Positions 1-8,252 are shown, numbered from the stretch's first letter. The stretch is 35,106 nucleotides of DNA from Oscillospiraceae bacterium (GCA_028689635.1 JAQVCU010000021.1:1-35106); one strand, 5' to 3'. The notes: generated by a model from the letters alone, not told the origin. Made by a program: numbers and translations.

Positions 1-345
1 TTTGCGGCAGGGGAGCCGCAGGCGATTGGATACCGCCTACTGCAGGAGTGCTGTCCGGTTTTTGATCCTTAGGTCGTGGGCCTGCCCGGCCCACACCCGG
101 CCACATTTCTTTTGGCAGAAAAGAAATGTGGAAAAGAAACTGCTATGCGAAAGCTTCGCTTTCGATGCAAAGGGACTGTTGTCGGCGCCCCGCTGCTGCC
201 GAAAGCCGGTGTGTCCCACTTTTCCAACCGGGGTGCGCCTCTCGCAGCGACAACGCAGGCGCGGCGAGAAGGCAAGTGCCTGCGGGATATCGGCCGAGAT
301 CAAAGACGCTCAGTTTTCCACGGATTCCCCGTGAAAATGTGGAAA
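1..345. repeat. Hairpin-rich non-coding repeat region
   Basis: No credible gene is seen here. The first about 60 bases closely match positions 11905-11960 (same order GCGGCAGGGGAGCCGC, GGCGATTGGAT, CCGCCTACT, GCTGTCCG), so this is one copy of a dispersed repeat cut by the window edge. It is followed by a perfect 13-bp stem (101-113 with 119-131, loop GGCAG) and by a small stem around 147-163 (CGAAAGC, TTC, GCTTTCG). The short frames crossing it lack ribosome binding sites. I infer an intergenic repeat element of unknown type, not a gene. Confidence 0.6.
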
Positions 346-364
346 AACAGCGGCGTTCGGACAC

Positions 365-396
365 AAAAAGGGCGGAGCCGCTGGCCCCGCCCTTTT
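365..396 (-). terminator. Rho-independent terminator of the deglycase gene
   Basis: AAAAGGGCGG and CCGCCCTTTT pair across an 11-base loop. Read on the minus strand, the stem ends in a run of T and lies about 30 bases after the stop codon of the deglycase gene at 424. Confidence 0.8.
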
Positions 397-423
397 CTGG
401 CTGCAGAAAACGCTTTGCAACAA

Positions 424-1398
424 TTAGTACTGAACCTTCCACATATATCTTCTGGTGGAAAGCGGGTGCTGGCGGGCGTCCGCCAGATATCCGTTGTACA
501 CGGCATAGACGTTGTTGAACAGGGTATGGTTAAAGTAATCCACCACAGAGGGATCGATGGTGGAAAGGCCCAGATCCTTGGCGTCGAGGATCTCAAAGCG
601 CTTGGCGTATTTTTTCAGGAAGGTCAGGGCTCTCTCATCCAGGAAACGGGTTTTGCCTTCGGACATCTGGATCATGAAAGCGGTGTTGTTGTCGGTGATC
701 TCAAAGGGGCCGTGGAAATATTCGCCGGTATGGATGGTGGAGGAATTGATCCACTGCATTTCCATAAAGATGCAGATGCTCTCCATATAGGCGGCGCCGT
801 AGCCTGCCCCGCTGGCCATGGTGTAGATGACGGAATCATCTTTGTGCTCTTCGGCAAAAGCCTGAGCGCGTTTCTCTACCATCTTCTTGGCTTTTTTTAC
901 AATGCCGTCGATCTTGGACTTGCCGTCCATGAATTTATCATAAGCGGCCCAGTTTTCAGACTGATGCAGAAACTCCGCGGCGATCTCCAAAGCCATAACA
1001 GTCTTTTCCCCGGCTACATCTTTGGCCGGGCCAAAGGTGTACACCAGCACATAATCGCAGTTTTTGGCCAGCTCGGACTGCGGCGCGAAGGTGAGGCCGA
1101 TAACCGGGATCCCCTTTGCTTTGGCGTTTTTGGCGGCGGCTACGGTCTCGGGGGTATCGCCCCGCTGGGAAGCGACCACCAGCACGGAATTTTCACCGTA
1201 CACCGCGGGAGGGTTATAGTTGAATTCGTTGGCGTTCCAGGCGCCGGTGCGGATGGTCTTGGCCTCGGCCTCCAACATGTACTTGGCGGGCCACAGAGCG
1301 GCGTTGGAACCGCCGCAGGCGGCAAAATACACTTCTTTTACCCCGCCGGCTTCCTCTTTGTTTTTGAGGATCTCTGCCACGACATTTTTGATCTCCAT
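424..1398 (-). CDS. frlB: SIS-domain sugar-phosphate deglycase, FrlB-like
   Basis: A 324-residue cytoplasmic protein with two SIS (sugar isomerase) domains. Seen: an N-terminal ACGGSNAA phosphosugar-binding loop, the SQRGDTPET segment, the GEYFHGPFEI motif and a C-terminus ending R-R-Y-x-x-x-V-x-Y. These match the FrlB family, which cleaves fructoselysine 6-phosphate to glucose 6-phosphate and lysine. Start: ATG at 1398 behind GGAGGA with 8 bases spacing. It is transcribed alone, divergently from a GntR regulator, and ends in its own terminator. No fructoselysine kinase (frlD) or transporter is adjacent, so the natural substrate could be another Amadori-type sugar phosphate. Family membership is sure, exact substrate less so. 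Confidence 0.75.
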   Translation of the reverse strand: MEIKNVVAEILKNKEEAGGVKEVYFAACGGSNAALWPAKYMLEAEAKTIRTGAWNANEFNYNPPAVYGENSVLVVASQRGDTPETVAAAKNAKAKGIPVIGLTFAPQSELAKNCDYVLVYTFGPAKDVAGEKTVMALEIAAEFLHQSENWAAYDKFMDGKSKIDGIVKKAKKMVEKRAQAFAEEHKDDSVIYTMASGAGYGAAYMESICIFMEMQWINSSTIHTGEYFHGPFEITDNNTAFMIQMSEGKTRFLDERALTFLKKYAKRFEILDAKDLGLSTIDPSVVDYFNHTLFNNVYAVYNGYLADARQHPLSTRRYMWKVQY

Positions 1399-1468
1399 TT
1401 TGCAATTCCTCCAGTTTCATAGAATGTTGATGGAACGGCAAACCATTTGTTATGATTTGTACGCGTTC

Positions 1469-1497
1469 AGAGTAGCACGAACGAAGGACAAAGTCAA
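1469..1497 (-). promoter_or_regulatory. Promoter of the deglycase gene
   Basis: On the minus strand TTGACT (1492-1497), 17-base spacer, TACTCT (1469-1474): a good sigma-A promoter about 65 bases upstream of the start codon. A CGTTC-N10-GAACG inverted repeat (1464-1483) straddles the -10 box, and GATTTGTA lies at 1454-1461 near the expected start of transcription. Confidence 0.75.
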
Positions 1498-1574
1498 GAG
1501 AGATCGGGAAAGAAGAGCGCCGGCGGAGAAAAACAGGCAGAACAGGTGTCTGGGCCATCTTTTGGGATGTAGCC

Positions 1575-1613
1575 TTGATTTCTTGTCCGATTTGTATTAT
1601 GCTATTCATACAA
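1575..1613 (+). promoter_or_regulatory. Promoter and probable operator of the GntR regulator
   Basis: TTGATT (1575-1580), 17-base spacer, TATGCT (1598-1603). A 6-bp inverted repeat TTGTAT (1592-1597) and ATACAA (1608-1613) with a 10-base centre lies across the -10 box. The 8-mer GATTTGTA (1589-1596) recurs in the facing promoter at 1454-1461. This suggests autoregulation by the adjacent GntR protein; the operator role is inferred. Confidence 0.65.
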
Positions 1614-1644
1614 TAAATAACGACGGGACGGGAGGGCGTTCGCC

Positions 1645-2355
1645 ATGCTGGATCCAAGTAACCCCCTGCCCTTGTACAAGCAGCTGAAAAATGTGATCCT
1701 CAGCGACATTGAACAGGGCACCTATAAAAAAGGGGAAAAGATCCCCACAGAGCAAGAGCTTTCCGCAATGTACCATGTCAGCCGCATGACGGTGCGCACG
1801 GCGCTGGAGGAGCTGACCAAGGAAAACCTTTTGGTGCGCAAGCAGCGCAAGGGTACCTTTGTCAATTCTGAAAAATACCAGCGGCAGATCGCCCGCAGCT
1901 GCAGCTTTACCGAGATGTGCCGGGAGATCGGCTGTATCCCGGGGGCGAAAGTGATCAAATCGGTGTTGGAGCCCGCCGACGCCGAGGACGTGGAAGAGCT
2001 GGGCGTGCGGGAGGGAGATCGGATCTTGCACATCGAGCGCATCCGTTACGCCGATTCGGTGCCGATCTCCATTGAGGATTCCAGGTTTCCGGAAAAGTTT
2101 TTCGGGCTGCTGGAAAGCGACCTCAACAACAATTCCCTCTACGATATCCTGAAGGAGAAATACGAGGTGGCCCTGGGGAAAAGCCCCACCGCCATCGAGC
2201 TGATTTTTGCTTCCTACGAGATGTCCCATTATCTCTGTATCCCGGACGAATACCCGCTGCTGTGCATTTCCGGCGTTACCGTAAGCGTAAGCGGCGAAAA
2301 GATCTGCCGGTCGAGGCAGTTTATCGTGGGGGATAAGTTCAAATTTATCATCTAA
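1645..2355 (+). CDS. GntR-family regulator with UTRA domain (FrlR-like)
   Basis: A 236-residue one-component regulator. Residues 1-70 form a GntR winged helix-turn-helix (PLYKQLKNVIL, GEKIPTEQEL, SRMTVRTALEEL, GTFV); residues about 90-232 fit the UTRA ligand domain of the HutC/FarR subfamily, which binds sugar phosphates or other small effectors. ATG at 1645 follows a GGGAGGG ribosome binding site. It is divergent from the FrlB-like deglycase, so its likely job is sensing the phosphorylated Amadori substrate and controlling both promoters in the 246-bp gap. The effector is inferred from context. Confidence 0.88.
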   Translation: MLDPSNPLPLYKQLKNVILSDIEQGTYKKGEKIPTEQELSAMYHVSRMTVRTALEELTKENLLVRKQRKGTFVNSEKYQRQIARSCSFTEMCREIGCIPGAKVIKSVLEPADAEDVEELGVREGDRILHIERIRYADSVPISIEDSRFPEKFFGLLESDLNNNSLYDILKEKYEVALGKSPTAIELIFASYEMSHYLCIPDEYPLLCISGVTVSVSGEKICRSRQFIVGDKFKFII

Positions 2356-2483
2356 AGGGGCCATGGCCGGGGGTTCAAAGCTGGGTTTTTCCGCAAAATC
2401 CGGCTTTGGGGGCCGAAAAATGGGAAAGGCCGCCGAAAGATGAGAGTTTTCGATAATAAAATATGAATTTTCACGCTTGCCGG

Positions 2484-2512
2484 TTGAGAAATCGCAAAGC
2501 AGCGGTTATAAT
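2484..2512 (+). promoter_or_regulatory. Promoter of the mre genes
   Basis: TTGAGA (2484-2489), 17-base spacer, TATAAT (2507-2512). It leaves an mreB leader of about 115 bases. Confidence 0.8.
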
Positions 2513-2635
2513 AAATATTGGCGCGGCCAGAGGTTTTTCCGGCGGCGCGGCCGCTTTGTTTTCACGCCTTTTGCGCCGGTGCGGACAGCGCCGGACATGT
2601 GATAGACCGTACAAATTTACAGGGGGAAAAAGACA

Positions 2636-3652
2636 ATGTTTTCCAAAGATATCGGGATCGACCTGGGCACCGCCAATACCCTTATTTTTATGAAGGGAAA
2701 AGGCATCATTATGCGGGAACCCTCCGTGGTAGCGGTGGATGTGCGCAATGATACTGTAAAATATGTGGGACAGGAGGCCAAGGATGTCATTGGGCGTACG
2801 CCCGGTTCCATTGTGGCGGTGCGTCCCCTGAAGGACGGCGTTATCGCCGACTTCGACGTGGCGGCCAGTATGCTGCAGATCTTCATCAAAAAAGCGCTGA
2901 ACAATTCCTTCTTCGCCCGTCCCCGGGTGGTTATCTGCATCCCCTCCGGCGTGACCGCGGTAGAGCGCCGGGCCGTGAAGGAGGCCTCCATCAAAGCGGG
3001 GGCCAAATATGTCTCCATTATCGAAGAGCCCATGGCGGCGGCCATCGGCGCGGGGCTTCCCGTGGCGGAGGCCACCGGCAGCATGGTGGTGGATATTGGC
3101 GGCGGCACCAGCGAGGTGGCGGTCATCTCCCTGGGGGGCATTGTGGCGGCCCGTTCCGTGCGGGTGGGAGGCGACGAATTTGACGCCTCCATTATCCAAT
3201 ATGTGAAAAAGAAATACAACCTTCTTATCGGCGAGCGCACCGCAGAGGATATTAAGATCCAGATCGGTTCCGCCTACCCCTACGAGGGGGAGGAACCCAT
3301 GGAGATCAAGGGGCGCAACCTGGTGGATGGTCTGCCCAAAAACATCTATGTGGCCCCGGAGGAGATCCGCGAGGCCCTTTCCGACCCGCTGGCTTCGGTG
3401 CTGGACGCCATCAAGACCACTTTGGAGCGTACCCCCCCCGAGCTTTCCGCCGATATCATCGATCACGGCATCACCCTTACCGGCGGCGGCGCCCTGCTTA
3501 AGGGCCTGGATAAGCTGGTGACCCAGGAGACCGGTATGCCGGTGTACATTGCGGAAAACCCTCTGGACTGCGTAGCGGACGGCGCCGGTATGGTGCTGGA
3601 AAACATCGAGAAGCTGCGGGAAGTCCTTTCCGAGGACGACCATAAGTATTAA
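2636..3652 (+). CDS. mreB: Rod-shape protein MreB (bacterial actin)
   Basis: A 338-residue actin homologue, the usual MreB length. It polymerises under the membrane and guides elongation-phase cell wall synthesis together with MreC and MreD. Seen: GIDLGTANT phosphate-1 loop, CIPSGVTAVERRAV, EEPMAAAIGAGLPV, the phosphate-2 motif VDIGGGTSEVAVI, GGDEFD, and the adenosine-binding LTGGGALLKGL. ATG at 2636 follows AGGGGG with suitable spacing. It is followed by mreC and mreD on the same strand, the classic order, although a terminator-like hairpin lies between mreB and mreC. Confidence 0.96.
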   Translation: MFSKDIGIDLGTANTLIFMKGKGIIMREPSVVAVDVRNDTVKYVGQEAKDVIGRTPGSIVAVRPLKDGVIADFDVAASMLQIFIKKALNNSFFARPRVVICIPSGVTAVERRAVKEASIKAGAKYVSIIEEPMAAAIGAGLPVAEATGSMVVDIGGGTSEVAVISLGGIVAARSVRVGGDEFDASIIQYVKKKYNLLIGERTAEDIKIQIGSAYPYEGEEPMEIKGRNLVDGLPKNIYVAPEEIREALSDPLASVLDAIKTTLERTPPELSADIIDHGITLTGGGALLKGLDKLVTQETGMPVYIAENPLDCVADGAGMVLENIEKLREVLSEDDHKY

Positions 3653-3745
3653 GCCCGGCCTTTCCAAACCCTGCCCGCGCCCGCTTTAAAAAAGTGGACG
3701 AAGGGAGCCGCCCGGCGGCCCCCAGGGCGGAAAAAAGACGCAGAC

Positions 3746-3778
3746 GCCGGCGGCGGCCGCAGGCCCCGCCGGCTTTTT
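3746..3778 (+). terminator. Terminator-like hairpin between mreB and mreC
   Basis: GCCGGCGG (3746-3753) pairs with CCGCCGGC (3766-3773), followed by TTTTT; the loop can fold further (GGCC, GCA, GGCC). It may give partial termination so that MreB is made in excess of MreC and MreD. Confidence 0.6.
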
Positions 3779-3827
3779 ATGGGGCCCCGGCGGCGGGGCT
3801 GTGGACATCGGAGAAAGGAGCCGGGGC

Positions 3828-4778
3828 GTGCGAGATTTTTTTTCATCCCGAAAATTTAAGATCCTGCTGGCGCTGGCGGCGCTGATGCTGGCTTTTGTTA
3901 TCCGGGCGGCCTGGACCGACGGCCTGGGTACCTTCGGCTCCCAGCTGCTGGGCGCGGCGGTGACGCCGTTCCAGCAGCTTTCCTCCGGCATTGCAGGCTC
4001 CGCTTCCTCTTTTTTGCAGAAATTTGTCCTGGCGGATCAGGTCAGCGAGGAGAACGAGCTGCTTCGGGAGGAGATCCGCCAGTTGAACGAAAAGCTGGTG
4101 GACTATGAAGCCACCAAGCAGCAGAACCAGCTGTACGAAAAGTTTTTGCAGATCACCGATGACCGGCCGGACTTTGAATTTGTCCCCAGTTCGGTCATCG
4201 GACGGGATCCGGACGACCGCTTTTATTCCTTTACCATCGACAAGGGCTCTTTGGCGGGGGTCTCCCCGCGGGATCCGGTCATCGACGCCGACGGCCTGGT
4301 GGGCATCGTGGCGGAGACGGGGCTCACCTACTCCCGGGTCATCACGGTGCTGGACGCCGGGCTTCGGGTGGGCGCCTATGTGGACCGCACCCGGGACGTG
4401 GGCATGACCTCCGGCACGGTGGAGCTGGCGCTGAGCGGCCAGTGTAAGCTGGGTTATCTGGATCGGGAAAGCGGCGCGGCGGTGGGCGATACCATCGTCA
4501 CCTCCGGCGTGGGAGGGATCTTTCCGAAAGATCTGATCATCGGCCGGATCCGGGAGATCAAAATGGAAAACCACGGGATCTCCCTCTACGCGGTGGTGGA
4601 GCCCATGGCGGATATCGAAAATGTAAAGGACGTCTTTATCATCACCGGGTTTGAAGGCCAGGGCGATGTGGCCTCCTCCGGGGATTATCTGGAGACTCTG
4701 GAGGGCGAAGTCTCTTCCGGGGCGGAGAGCCCCGAGGGGGAGAGCGCCTTGGAGGACGGGCAGGAGAGCCAGCCATGA
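3828..4778 (+). CDS. mreC: Cell-shape protein MreC
   Basis: A 316-residue protein with a cytoplasmic N-terminus, one membrane helix (about residues 10-28), a coiled-coil (about 60-100, NELLREEIRQLNEKL and following) and the extracellular beta domain of MreC (SSVIGRDPD, GSLAGV, GLVGIV, SRVITVLD, DTIVTSGVGGIFPKDLIIGRI). It links the MreB cytoskeleton to penicillin-binding proteins. The start is GTG at 3828 because AAAGGAG lies 7 bases before it; an upstream in-frame GTG has no such site. The last about 35 residues are an acidic, low-complexity Ser/Glu/Gly tail. It overlaps mreD by ATGA. Confidence 0.93.
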   Translation: MRDFFSSRKFKILLALAALMLAFVIRAAWTDGLGTFGSQLLGAAVTPFQQLSSGIAGSASSFLQKFVLADQVSEENELLREEIRQLNEKLVDYEATKQQNQLYEKFLQITDDRPDFEFVPSSVIGRDPDDRFYSFTIDKGSLAGVSPRDPVIDADGLVGIVAETGLTYSRVITVLDAGLRVGAYVDRTRDVGMTSGTVELALSGQCKLGYLDRESGAAVGDTIVTSGVGGIFPKDLIIGRIREIKMENHGISLYAVVEPMADIENVKDVFIITGFEGQGDVASSGDYLETLEGEVSSGAESPEGESALEDGQESQP

Positions 4779-5305
4779 GAAACAAAATAGTGGTCCTCAC
4801 GGTAAAATACAGTTTAATGACGCTGATGCTGATCCTGCTGTACGCGCTGCAGACGACGCCCTCCCTGTTTGCGCTGTGGGGGGTGCGCCCCGTGCTGCTG
4901 ATCCCCGCGGCGGTGGCCATCGCCATGACGGAGGGGGAGTTTGCCGGCGGCGTGTTTGGGGCCTTTTGCGGCCTGCTGTGCGACTTGGGCAGCCAAACCC
5001 TGTTTGGGTTTAACGGCCTGATCCTGTTGCTTTGCTGCACAGGGGTGGGGCTGCTTACCATTTATCTGATGCGCCCAAGCTGGCGCAGCGCGCTGCTGTA
5101 CACGGCGGCGGTGGCGCTGCTGCGGGGGCTGATCGATTTTTTCTTTTCCTACGGGATGTGGGGCTACGAAGGCGTTTCCCTGATCCTGCTGCGGGAGACC
5201 CTGCCGGTGGCGGCGTATACCACGGCGGTGGCCCCCCTGTTTTACCTGGGGGCCCGATGGTACCGGGCAAAGGCCGATCTTTTGCTGGACGACGGCCAGG
5301 GCTGA
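4775..5305 (+). CDS. mreD: Rod-shape-determining protein MreD
   Basis: A 176-residue integral membrane protein with about five hydrophobic helices, matching MreD in size, topology and position. The motif PAAVAIAMTEGEFAGGVFGA followed by GLLCDL is typical of the family. It works with MreC in the elongasome. The start codon overlaps the mreC stop (ATGA), indicating translational coupling. Confidence 0.88.
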   Translation: MRNKIVVLTVKYSLMTLMLILLYALQTTPSLFALWGVRPVLLIPAAVAIAMTEGEFAGGVFGAFCGLLCDLGSQTLFGFNGLILLLCCTGVGLLTIYLMRPSWRSALLYTAAVALLRGLIDFFFSYGMWGYEGVSLILLRETLPVAAYTTAVAPLFYLGARWYRAKADLLLDDGQG

Positions 5306-5366
5306 GAACAACGGCGGGCTGGAATGGAAAACCGGGATGATAAACGGGAAGGACGGAGACGGTAGG

Positions 5367-5870
5367 ATGCAAAGGCAAGCGCTGGTGGTCATTGATATCC
5401 AAAACGACATCACCAAGAATTACAAGGACGTTATCGGCCAGATCAACCGCGCCGTCCAGTGGGCGGTGGGCCGGGAGATCCCTGTCGTCTATATCCGGCA
5501 CAACAATTTATCCGCCGGGACGAGGACGTTTAAACCCGGTACCCGCGGCGAGGAGCTTGCCCCGGATCTGGTGGTCGCGTCGGAGCATATCTTTACAAAA
5601 TCCAAGGGGAACGCCCTGACCAGCGAGGCTTTTGCGGAGTTTATCCGCAGCCGCGGGCTCGACAGCTTTTACGTAACGGGGGCTGACGCCACCGCCTGCG
5701 TAAAATCCACCTGCTACAATATGCGCCAGATGGGCTATGAGGTCACCGTCCTTTCGGACTGCGTCACCAGCTATGACAAACGAAAGATCGACGAGATGCT
5801 TCGCTACTACGAGAGCAAGGGCTGTCGGGTGACGGCTTTGCAGGAGCTGATCGACGGCCGGGAAAACTAA
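5367..5870 (+). CDS. Isochorismatase-like cysteine hydrolase
   Basis: A 167-residue alpha/beta hydrolase of the isochorismatase-like (nicotinamidase) superfamily. Seen: VVIDIQND with catalytic Asp10, the FTKSKGNA segment with the lysine, and TGADATACVKST with nucleophile Cys111. Relatives hydrolyse amides, ureas or N-carbamoyl compounds; the substrate cannot be read from sequence. ATG at 5367 is chosen because a GGAG lies 9 bases upstream and the Asp motif then falls at the usual distance from the N-terminus; an in-frame ATG at 5337 is possible. It lies 61 bases behind mreD and may be read through from it. Confidence 0.82.
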   Translation: MQRQALVVIDIQNDITKNYKDVIGQINRAVQWAVGREIPVVYIRHNNLSAGTRTFKPGTRGEELAPDLVVASEHIFTKSKGNALTSEAFAEFIRSRGLDSFYVTGADATACVKSTCYNMRQMGYEVTVLSDCVTSYDKRKIDEMLRYYESKGCRVTALQELIDGREN

Positions 5871-5886
5871 AAACGCGCAGAAAAAT

Positions 5887-5924
5887 GCGGCGGAGAGGAT
5901 GAAACGGAACATCCTCTCCGCCGC
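5887..5924. terminator. Strong terminator hairpin
   Basis: A perfect 15-bp stem (5887-5901 with 5910-5924) with an 8-base loop, followed by TGTTTGTTT. It ends the cysteine hydrolase transcript. Confidence 0.8.
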
Positions 5925-6003
5925 TGTTTGTTTCAAAAGATTTCGCCGGAGGGCGCCGGGGCCCCGCCGCTGTTTGATCTGCAAGGGCCCGCAGAGCGCC
6001 GGT

Positions 6004-6651
6004 TCAGGGCAGCAGGGCCTCCTCCCCGATAAAGGAGAGAAAGCGGGGCGAAAGGGGGATCTCCTCGATCTCCCCATCCGGCTCCGCCACATAAAGACGG
6101 GTGACGCAGTTGATGAAATAGCGGTCGTAACGCCGGGGCCAGGGGGCCAGGGCGGGCTGTGCCGCGGCCAGGGCGGCGGCGATATCCCGGCGGCCCATTT
6201 TCTCCGTAAAGGTGAAAATATACAGGCAGTTCAGGCCGAACAGCCGGTAGATCTGGTTGAGTTTGCGGGTTTTTACCTCCACGGCCTCCGCCAGCTCGGA
6301 AAGATGCACCTTAAAGCGGAACAGGCCGTCCAGGGAGGTGAGCACGGCCACGCCGTCCAAAATCCGCACTTCGCCGGAAAAACGGGGATAGCGGCGGCGC
6401 ACCTCGTCTTCGATGGCTTCCTCGTCCATGCCGCGGCTGAAATAATCGGTGACGATGCGGTGGGCCAGGCCCTCCTGCTCGGTAATGGCGCGGGTGACCT
6501 CCACCCCGATATCCAGCTTCCGGCTCTGCAGATCCGGGCTTTCCACCCCCTGCCCGCAGACGAAACTGTCCCAGCGGGGATCGTAACAGCAGCGCAGGGT
6601 AAGCATGGCGTATTTTTCAAAATAACGGGTGTCGTAACAGTTTTGTCCCAT
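6004..6651 (-). CDS. Protein of unknown function, third gene of the GtrA operon
   Basis: A 215-residue soluble protein I cannot assign to a family. It has no signal peptide or membrane helix. Notable parts: an N-terminal CYDTRYFEKYAMLTL segment with a neighbouring CC pair, an acidic helix around DYFSRGMDEEAIEDEV, and an Ala-rich stretch near the middle of its second half. ATG at 6651 follows GGGAGGA with 7 bases spacing. It lies 20 bases after the SGNH esterase gene in the same direction, so it is probably co-transcribed. A role in envelope polysaccharide modification would be a guess from context only. Confidence 0.75.
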   Translation of the reverse strand: MGQNCYDTRYFEKYAMLTLRCCYDPRWDSFVCGQGVESPDLQSRKLDIGVEVTRAITEQEGLAHRIVTDYFSRGMDEEAIEDEVRRRYPRFSGEVRILDGVAVLTSLDGLFRFKVHLSELAEAVEVKTRKLNQIYRLFGLNCLYIFTFTEKMGRRDIAAALAAAQPALAPWPRRYDRYFINCVTRLYVAEPDGEIEEIPLSPRFLSFIGEEALLP

Positions 6652-6671
6652 TGACGTATCCTCCCGGGGGA

Positions 6672-7772
6672 TCAGTCGCCGTCCCAGCCCATGCGCTGGC
6701 GCAGATGGGCGGTCAGGCGTTCGGCGGCGCCGCGGTGGGCCGCCAGGTTGGGATGTCCGTTGCCGCCGGCGGCCCCCACCTCGCTGAGGTAGGGCAGGCG
6801 AAAATAAGAGACGCGGGTCAGACGGCTTTTGGCGATGGCCTCCCGGATCTGGGGCTCCAGCTCGTTGCCCATCAGGCCCAGAGTGCACAGGATCCAGGCG
6901 CCGGGGTTTTTTTGCCGCACCAGCAAAAGAAAATCGGTATAAGCCTCCCGAAAGGCCGCCAGCAGGGCGTCCCCGTCGTCGGTCTCCCCGTCCTCCAACC
7001 ATTTTTTATCCGCGCCCAGCCGCGCTACGGATTTTTCCAGCAGATCGGCGTTTTTGGCGTAGTAACAGTACCACACGTAATCGTTGGTGCCCAGATTGAT
7101 GACCACCAGGTCTGGCTGGAACCGGGAAAAATCCCAATTCTCGTCAAAATTAAAGCCGTCGGTCTTGCAGTATACCGAGGGCAGGCAGCCGCCGTAAGGG
7201 CTTTTGCGAACCGCCCAGCCGGAGGCGCAGACCGTCTGGTAATCGGCGCAAAGGGCGTCGGCCGTCAGGGCCGCGTAGGTGGCAAGCCCATCCTCCCCGC
7301 CGGTAAAAAATTTGATGGCCAGGTCGGAGGCGGCGTTGCCGTAGCCGCAGGTGATGGAATCGCCGATAAATTCGATCTTCCGGCGATGGGGGGAAACAGG
7401 AGGCGGCAGCAGTTCCCCGTTTTCCGGGCGAAGCTCCATGACACCGGCGACGGAATGCTGCGCTTCACTGCGTTTGACCACCCGCACCGTGTGCTCCCCG
7501 GCGGGCAGTTCCCGGGCCAGGGAATACCAGTGGTTGGGGCCTTTTAGGGGGAAATATTCGCGCTCTTCCCCGTCAACCAACACGGTAAGATAGGCGCGCT
7601 GGCTGATGGAAAGGGGCCTATCGGTGGTAAGGCGGGCCTCCAGCCCGGTGCCGAAAAAACGCACCTCAAAGCCGGAACCGGTCATATCAAAATACCATGC
7701 GCCGCCCCGGGTCAGCGTCCGGCCAAAAAATCGCGCGTTTTGCGGCCCCACAGGGGATCCCCGCTTCACCAT
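6672..7772 (-). CDS. SGNH/GDSL esterase, carbohydrate esterase family 2-like
   Basis: A 366-residue protein with a two-part layout typical of CE2-type acetyl esterases: an N-terminal beta-sandwich (about residues 15-125) and a C-terminal SGNH hydrolase domain. Block I is FIGDSITCGYG with the nucleophile Ser, block III is NLGTNDY, and the final catalytic Asp/His region is replaced here by GHPNLAAH, so the acid may be missing as in known CE2 dyads. No signal peptide is seen, so it probably deacetylates sugars in the cytoplasm. ATG at 7772 follows AAAGGGGA and lies 3 bases after the gtrA-like stop, a tight operon. Confidence 0.82.
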   Translation of the reverse strand: MVKRGSPVGPQNARFFGRTLTRGGAWYFDMTGSGFEVRFFGTGLEARLTTDRPLSISQRAYLTVLVDGEEREYFPLKGPNHWYSLARELPAGEHTVRVVKRSEAQHSVAGVMELRPENGELLPPPVSPHRRKIEFIGDSITCGYGNAASDLAIKFFTGGEDGLATYAALTADALCADYQTVCASGWAVRKSPYGGCLPSVYCKTDGFNFDENWDFSRFQPDLVVINLGTNDYVWYCYYAKNADLLEKSVARLGADKKWLEDGETDDGDALLAAFREAYTDFLLLVRQKNPGAWILCTLGLMGNELEPQIREAIAKSRLTRVSYFRLPYLSEVGAAGGNGHPNLAAHRGAAERLTAHLRQRMGWDGD

Positions 7773-7775
7773 AGG

Positions 7776-8252
7776 TTATTTCCCCTTTCGGAAGATCAGC
7801 AGCTTGCTGAACACATAGTTGAGCACAACGACCAGGATATTGGAAAGGATCTTGATGATACCGTCGGGAAGGCCCAGCACCGTAACGCACAGGTACATGA
7901 TGGCCATATCCAGCACGCCGGAAAAAAGGCGGCAGCCCACAAAGGAGACAAGCTCCCGGGCGATGGCCCGCGGAGAGGCGTCGCGGCTTTCGAAGACCCA
8001 AAGCTTGTTGGTGACATAGGCAAAAAGCACCGAAAGCAGCCAGGAGAGGGCGGTGGCCGCCATATAATCCATCCGGAACAGGCGGGTGAGCACAAAATAG
8101 CTTATGAGGTTTACCAGGGTGGTAAGAACGCCAAAAAAGAGATAATTGATCACCTCGCGGTACTGGCGCAGCAGGGCGGCGCCCCGGCGCAGGAGGGAAC
8201 CCTCCGCGGTTTTTTCTGCCCAGCGGGAGATGAGATCGATCAGCCAGTTCAT
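7776..8252 (-). CDS. GtrA-like membrane protein
   Basis: A 158-residue protein with four hydrophobic helices from about residue 35 on, ending in a basic tail. The segment YLFFGVLTTLVNLISYF and the ALSWLLSVLFAYVTNKLWVF motif are typical of GtrA/DPMS-like proteins, which act in moving undecaprenyl- or polyprenyl-linked sugars across the membrane or assist glycosyltransferases in decorating wall polymers. ATG at 8252 follows AAAGGAT. It heads the operon with the esterase and the unknown protein, which fits a cell-surface sugar function. Confidence 0.85.
   Translation of the reverse strand: MNWLIDLISRWAEKTAEGSLLRRGAALLRQYREVINYLFFGVLTTLVNLISYFVLTRLFRMDYMAATALSWLLSVLFAYVTNKLWVFESRDASPRAIARELVSFVGCRLFSGVLDMAIMYLCVTVLGLPDGIIKILSNILVVVLNYVFSKLLIFRKGK

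Noticed and set aside
76-1422. 448-codon plus-strand frame over the left edge
   Set aside because: Runs through the hairpin repeat and antisense to the deglycase gene; low-complexity translation.
2376-2406. CAAAGC and GGCTTTG inverted repeat after the GntR gene
   Set aside because: Long loop and no T-tract, so not called as a terminator.
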